From contig JAGSPR010000227.1 in assembly GCA_018262455.1 (NCBI GenBank), positions 1 through 17,435 of the forward strand: a stretch of 17,435 nt of DNA. Reading direction: 5' to 3'. The DNA comes from Deltaproteobacteria bacterium (GTDB taxonomy: Bacteria > Myxococcota > Polyangia > Haliangiales > Haliangiaceae). Under the pieces are notes generated by a model. The model was given only the letters and a program-made list of their open reading frames with translations, was not told the origin of the DNA and did no database searches. A program made the position numbers and the translations under genes. Shown here piece after piece: positions 14,469 through 17,435 of this stretch. Position 1 is the first letter of the stretch. Each line of letters opens with the position of its first letter.

Positions 14469-15920
14469 TCAGGGTGCCTCGAAGGCACCCAGGTCGGGTG
14501 TCGCTGACCGCATGTTGCCTTCGAGGTCAATGGTGACTACGCCCTGCTCCCCGGCGTTGTTGGCTGGGCTTCCAACCGAGAGGTGAAAGTCGCCCCCGCT
14601 GCGGTCCTTGAAGAAGGTGGCTGCATCGGCTGACAGGTTGCTTCCACCCGCGTCAGGGGTGCCTTGCACGTCGAACAGCGAGAATTGCGCGACGCAGCCG
14701 GTTCCGGCGATCGGATTGGTACTGTTGTACGCGAAGATATTGCTCGTCACTTTGACGGTCGCGTCGCAAACGAGCGCGTTGGGGGACTGCGTGACCGTCG
14801 ACGCATTCACGATCGTGTTGAACGCGATCGTGCTACCCGGCGCTTGTGCCCCAGCCATGATGAGATCAACGAACTCACTGTTCGCTGCGAACGTGTTGTT
14901 CAAGATGTGAAGGACGCCACCAGAGCCAAAGATGGTCCCATTGAGACCGATGACGAACCGGTTGCGGGAAATCTCGGTCTGGCAGTTCAAGAAACGAAGA
15001 GCGCCTCGATCGACATCGTTGTTGGCCAAGGCCAATGTTCCGCTCATGCATTCGGCGGTGGTGTTCCTGAGGAGTGAGCTCTGAACATCGATTCCTCCGT
15101 TCGTCGCGAGAATGTTTGCCGCATCAAGGGTGACATTGAACAGCCGCATCGTCGCCCCCAAGCCGGCGGTGATTGCCGAAGGCGCAGTCGAGATCCGAAT
15201 TCCTTCAAACGTCACAACAAAGACATTCCCATTCGACGCTTGGATCGCGAACACCGGTCCACTTGAGGGCGCCGAGAACAAGGTGCCGGTACCGTCGATC
15301 GTGACCGGGGTCGTGATCGTGATGGTCGCTGTGTCTTGAGTCGTTGCTCCCGAGATGTGGATCACTGATCTTGTCGGCGTCCTCTTCTGCAGAGCAAACC
15401 CCACAGAGGCACAGGGACTCGAGGCCAGACACTGCCCAACGTCAGCCCCGATGCTGCTCACGAAGATGATCGACGCGTCCGGTGCGCAGACCCCGTCGGC
15501 CTCGAGACACACGCCACTCGCGCACTCCGAGTCGAGCTCGCAACCGCGACACGCGCGGTCCTCGGCATCGCACTGCGCCTCATCTGCGGGACACTGGCTG
15601 CTGGTCTCGCAGCCGACGCACACGTTGTCGGCGGCGCAGAACGGCTTGCCCGCGACATCGGCACAGTCGTCGTCGACGCGGCAGCCGATGACGCACAGGC
15701 CCAGGCTGCACACCGGTGCGTCCGGCCCGCACTCGGCCGAGGTATCGCACTGCTTCGCCACGCAGGTGCTCGTGGGATCGCACGCCTGCCCCACGTCGCA
15801 GGGGCGGAGGCCATCGACGCCGAGCGCGGCGCAGTCGGCCTCGGTGGCGCAACACGCGTCCGGGTTGGGCCTGGTGCAAGCAACGACAACGAAGCAGACA
15901 AGGACAGCAATGGTGCGCAT
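14469..15920 (-). CDS. Cysteine-rich, right-handed beta-helix lipoprotein (choice-of-anchor Q type)
   Basis: From ATG 15920, with GAGGGGG six bases upstream, the product is 483 residues. The signal ends in FVVVAC (Cys15). Residues about 22-150 form a cysteine-rich region of short units (CDTSAECGPDAPVC, CRVDDDCADVAGKPFC, CETSSQCPADEAQC, CELDSECASGVC). From about 155 a parallel beta-helix begins: IIFVSSIGADVGQCLASSPCASVGFAL, TITTPVTIDGTGTLF, then repeating turns such as TMRLFNVTLDAAN, LHILNNTFAANS and STIAFNTIVNAS. It ends SPANNAGEQG..IDLEGN..RSATPDLGAFE, the ending of choice-of-anchor Q proteins. Proteins of this type are surface or secreted and sometimes bind or cut polysaccharide; no catalytic site is evident. 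An upstream ATG at 15980 lacks a ribosome binding site. Confidence 0.83.
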   Translation of the reverse strand: MRTIAVLVCFVVVACTRPNPDACCATEADCAALGVDGLRPCDVGQACDPTSTCVAKQCDTSAECGPDAPVCSLGLCVIGCRVDDDCADVAGKPFCAADNVCVGCETSSQCPADEAQCDAEDRACRGCELDSECASGVCLEADGVCAPDASIIFVSSIGADVGQCLASSPCASVGFALQKRTPTRSVIHISGATTQDTATITITTPVTIDGTGTLFSAPSSGPVFAIQASNGNVFVVTFEGIRISTAPSAITAGLGATMRLFNVTLDAANILATNGGIDVQSSLLRNTTAECMSGTLALANNDVDRGALRFLNCQTEISRNRFVIGLNGTIFGSGGVLHILNNTFAANSEFVDLIMAGAQAPGSTIAFNTIVNASTVTQSPNALVCDATVKVTSNIFAYNSTNPIAGTGCVAQFSLFDVQGTPDAGGSNLSADAATFFKDRSGGDFHLSVGSPANNAGEQGVVTIDLEGNMRSATPDLGAFEAP

Positions 15921-15958
15921 GGAACCCCCTCTTCGACCGCAACCCCATCCGGGTGCGC

Positions 15959-15978
15959 GCAAACTACCGCAAACTACC
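15959..15978. repeat. Tandem 10-bp repeat in the divergent promoter region
   Basis: GCAAACTACC occurs twice back to back, directly before ATG 15979. On the minus strand each copy carries TAGTTT, a -10-like word, about 40-55 bases before the beta-helix lipoprotein start. One helical turn of spacing would suit a regulator or two overlapping promoters. Confidence 0.5.
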
Positions 15979-16038
15979 ATGAGGCCGATTCCGTCCCGAA
16001 CCGCGCTGCCCGCAAGCCAGCAGGGCCGCGGTCGCAGC

Positions 16039-16044
16039 TACAGT
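16039..16044 (+). promoter_or_regulatory. Candidate -10 box for the signal peptidase
   Basis: TACAGT lies exactly six bases before ATG 16051, the same layout as TAGAGT before the kinase, and would give a leaderless message starting at that ATG. Confidence 0.35.
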
Positions 16045-16050
16045 GCGGCG

Positions 16051-17079
16051 ATGATGATGGTGCTGGTGGCCGCGGCGAGCTTGTTGTTTCCAGGCTTCGC
16101 CCAGGGGATGGCGGGCCGGAGGAACCGGATGCTGGTGTGGGCCGCCGTGGGCGTGATCTCGGCGTTGGCGATGGTGGTCTCGATCTGGGCGGTGGTGGCA
16201 CTCCTCGCACTGCGCACCGCGTCGGCGACGGACGGGTTCCTCGTGCTGCGTCGCGTGCCCGCGCAGCAGCGAACACACGCCGTGCTCGCGGTGATCGCGT
16301 TCGGAATCTCCGTCGGCGCGGGGACGATCTTCCAGCTGGTCGCGCTCGAGGCATTCAAGGCGCCCTCGACGTCGATGAACCCCACCATCGCCCTCGGGGA
16401 TCACATCTACGTCGACAAGCTGACGCGACACCTGCGGCCTCCGGAGCGCGGCGAGGTCATCGTGTTCCGCCACCCGTGCCAACCCGAGCGCACCTACCTC
16501 AAGCGCGTCATCGCGGTGGCCAACGACACCGTCGAGGTCCGCTGTGACGTGGTCTATGTCAACGGCGCGGCGATCGCCAGCGAGCTCGTCGACGCGAACT
16601 GCACGTACGAGGACCAGAATGACTCCGTCGCTGACGATCAATCGTACGTGCGGGAGTGCAGCCGGTATCGCGAGACGCTCGACGGTCTCCGCTACGAGGT
16701 GTTCCACGATCGCGAACGTCCTGCGCGTGACACGGCACGGCGCTCCGGCGAGCCCCTCGCGGAGGACATCGCCAACAAGGACTACCCCGTCGATCCGATC
16801 CCGCGGAGTTGCTCGAGCTCGGGCGACTTCGACGGCCGGCCGCCGTCCACCGACCAGCAACCCGGCACGATCGTCGTCACCCGGCCCGAGGCGGCCCCCG
16901 ACGACCGCTGCCTCCCCCGCATGCACTTCGTGGTGCCGCCCGACTCGCTGTTCGTGATGGGCGACAACCGTCCGAACTCGAACGACTCGCGGTTCTGGGG
17001 CACGGTTCCGATCGGCAACGTCACGGGCCGGGTGGTCGGCACGTGGTTCCCGTTCGGCCACTTCGGCGCCGTGCATTGA
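16051..17079 (+). CDS. Type I signal peptidase (S26A) with extra N-terminal membrane region
   Basis: Counting from ATG 16051 (342 residues), the N-terminus has hydrophobic segments at about 2-18, 28-54 and 77-98. The catalytic domain follows: PSTSMNPT with the nucleophile S108, the general-base lysine in YLKRVIAV (K151), and the closing box GDNRPNSNDSRFWG (304-317). These are the full Ser/Lys set of leader peptidases, which cleave Sec and Tat signal peptides outside the inner membrane. Between K151 and the last box lies a long insert containing cysteines 165, 183, 203, 254 and 287, larger than the minimal enzyme. LLFPGFAQGMAGRRNRM resembles a TM2-like two-helix module. ATG 15979 would add 24 residues; neither start has a ribosome binding site. 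Prelipoproteins need signal peptidase II instead, so the lipoproteins nearby are not direct substrates. Confidence 0.88.
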   Translation: MMMVLVAAASLLFPGFAQGMAGRRNRMLVWAAVGVISALAMVVSIWAVVALLALRTASATDGFLVLRRVPAQQRTHAVLAVIAFGISVGAGTIFQLVALEAFKAPSTSMNPTIALGDHIYVDKLTRHLRPPERGEVIVFRHPCQPERTYLKRVIAVANDTVEVRCDVVYVNGAAIASELVDANCTYEDQNDSVADDQSYVRECSRYRETLDGLRYEVFHDRERPARDTARRSGEPLAEDIANKDYPVDPIPRSCSSSGDFDGRPPSTDQQPGTIVVTRPEAAPDDRCLPRMHFVVPPDSLFVMGDNRPNSNDSRFWGTVPIGNVTGRVVGTWFPFGHFGAVH

Positions 17080-17435
17080 TCAGAACGGGCGCGACCACAT
17101 GATGTGGTGATCGTCGAACGCGTGCATCCAGTCGCCGCCCCACTCCCAGCCGAGCTCGTCGAGCGCGGCGACCACCGGGCCGGGGCGCACGATCATCCCG
17201 GGCCGGATGTGGCGGCGATCGGCGAACACCCTGCCCGCCTCGGGGACGATGCGATCGGGTCTGCGCCAGGGGTTCTCGATCGGATTGAGATCGATGGCGC
17301 GTCCCAGCGCGTGCTGTGACAGCAGCTGGGTGCCTGCGACCACGCGAAAGTTGAACGCCGACGAGTTGTCCGCGGCCATCGAGGCCTCGTCGGAGGCCTC
17401 GAAGTCGTCGACGAGCCGGAGCTGGCGGATCGGAA
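17080..17435 (-). CDS. M15-family zinc peptidase, C-terminal part (5' end outside window)
   Basis: The frame is open to the window edge, giving the last 117 residues. The family's zinc motif SxHxxGxAxD is present as SQHALGRAIDLNP, preceded by DNSSAFNFRVV and followed by NPW, HIRPGMIVRP and the final GWEWGGDWMHAFDDHHIMW, which carries the catalytic acid and third zinc ligand. This fits D-Ala-D-Ala carboxypeptidase or L-alanyl-D-glutamate endopeptidase-like M15 enzymes that cut peptidoglycan peptides. The usual HF(E) near the end is HIMW here. The ATG at 17379 is internal, because homologous sequence (RLVDDFEASDEAS) continues upstream of it. Its stop abuts that of the convergent signal peptidase gene with no gap. 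Confidence 0.82.
   Translation of the reverse strand, partial: PIRQLRLVDDFEASDEASMAADNSSAFNFRVVAGTQLLSQHALGRAIDLNPIENPWRRPDRIVPEAGRVFADRRHIRPGMIVRPGPVVAALDELGWEWGGDWMHAFDDHHIMWSRPF

Overview
The window looks like a chromosomal stretch from a high-GC member of the Myxococcota (Deltaproteobacteria in the older sense). The evidence is the strong GC bias at third codon positions, several cysteine-rich predicted lipoproteins, one CGD..EGCDDGN..GDGCS..C unit of the Myxococcus disulfide-repeat type (TIGR02232-like), a beta-helix lipoprotein ending in the choice-of-anchor Q style PDLGAFE, and the mix of regulators. The phylum is an inference from these traits; no rRNA or marker gene is present. I see no tRNA, rRNA, CRISPR array, transposase or phage gene.

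Layout. (1) 1-1189, plus strand: the C-terminal winged helix of a regulator cut by the window edge, then a DUF481 outer-membrane beta-barrel with an EF-hand-like loop. (2) 1224-7645, minus strand: a complete tripartite RND efflux locus read tolC-like, adaptor lipoprotein, HAE1-type RND pump, followed by a MarR-family regulator. A perfect 30-bp palindrome overlaps the pump stop codon in front of marR. (3) 7824-11468, plus strand: a membrane histidine kinase overlapping by 4 bases an NtrC-type sigma-54-dependent response regulator. The regulator is broken near 10560, where its Fis-type DNA-binding helix should be, and is joined out of frame to a DUF1835 protein that lacks its own N-terminus. (4) 11505-15920: cysteine-rich or glycine-rich predicted lipoproteins and one small membrane protein of unknown function, with a 43-bp exact tandem duplication over one start codon. 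(5) 15979/16051-17435: a type I signal peptidase with an extra N-terminal membrane region, convergent with a partial M15 zinc peptidase.

How it may work together. The two-component pair is divergent from the efflux operon across about 180 bp. A sigma-54-like -24/-12 element (11 of 12 consensus positions) lies just before the tolC-like gene, so the simplest model is that the kinase/regulator pair drives the pump through sigma-54 while MarR gives a second layer of control at the distal end. This is inference. The regulator's missing helix-turn-helix means either the sequence carries a deletion or assembly collapse, or the regulator no longer binds DNA.

I do not see a clearly new defence, mobile or biosynthetic system. 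The items most worth a second look are the regulator/DUF1835 junction, the sigma-54-like element, the palindrome at the pump/marR boundary and the duplicated lipoprotein start.
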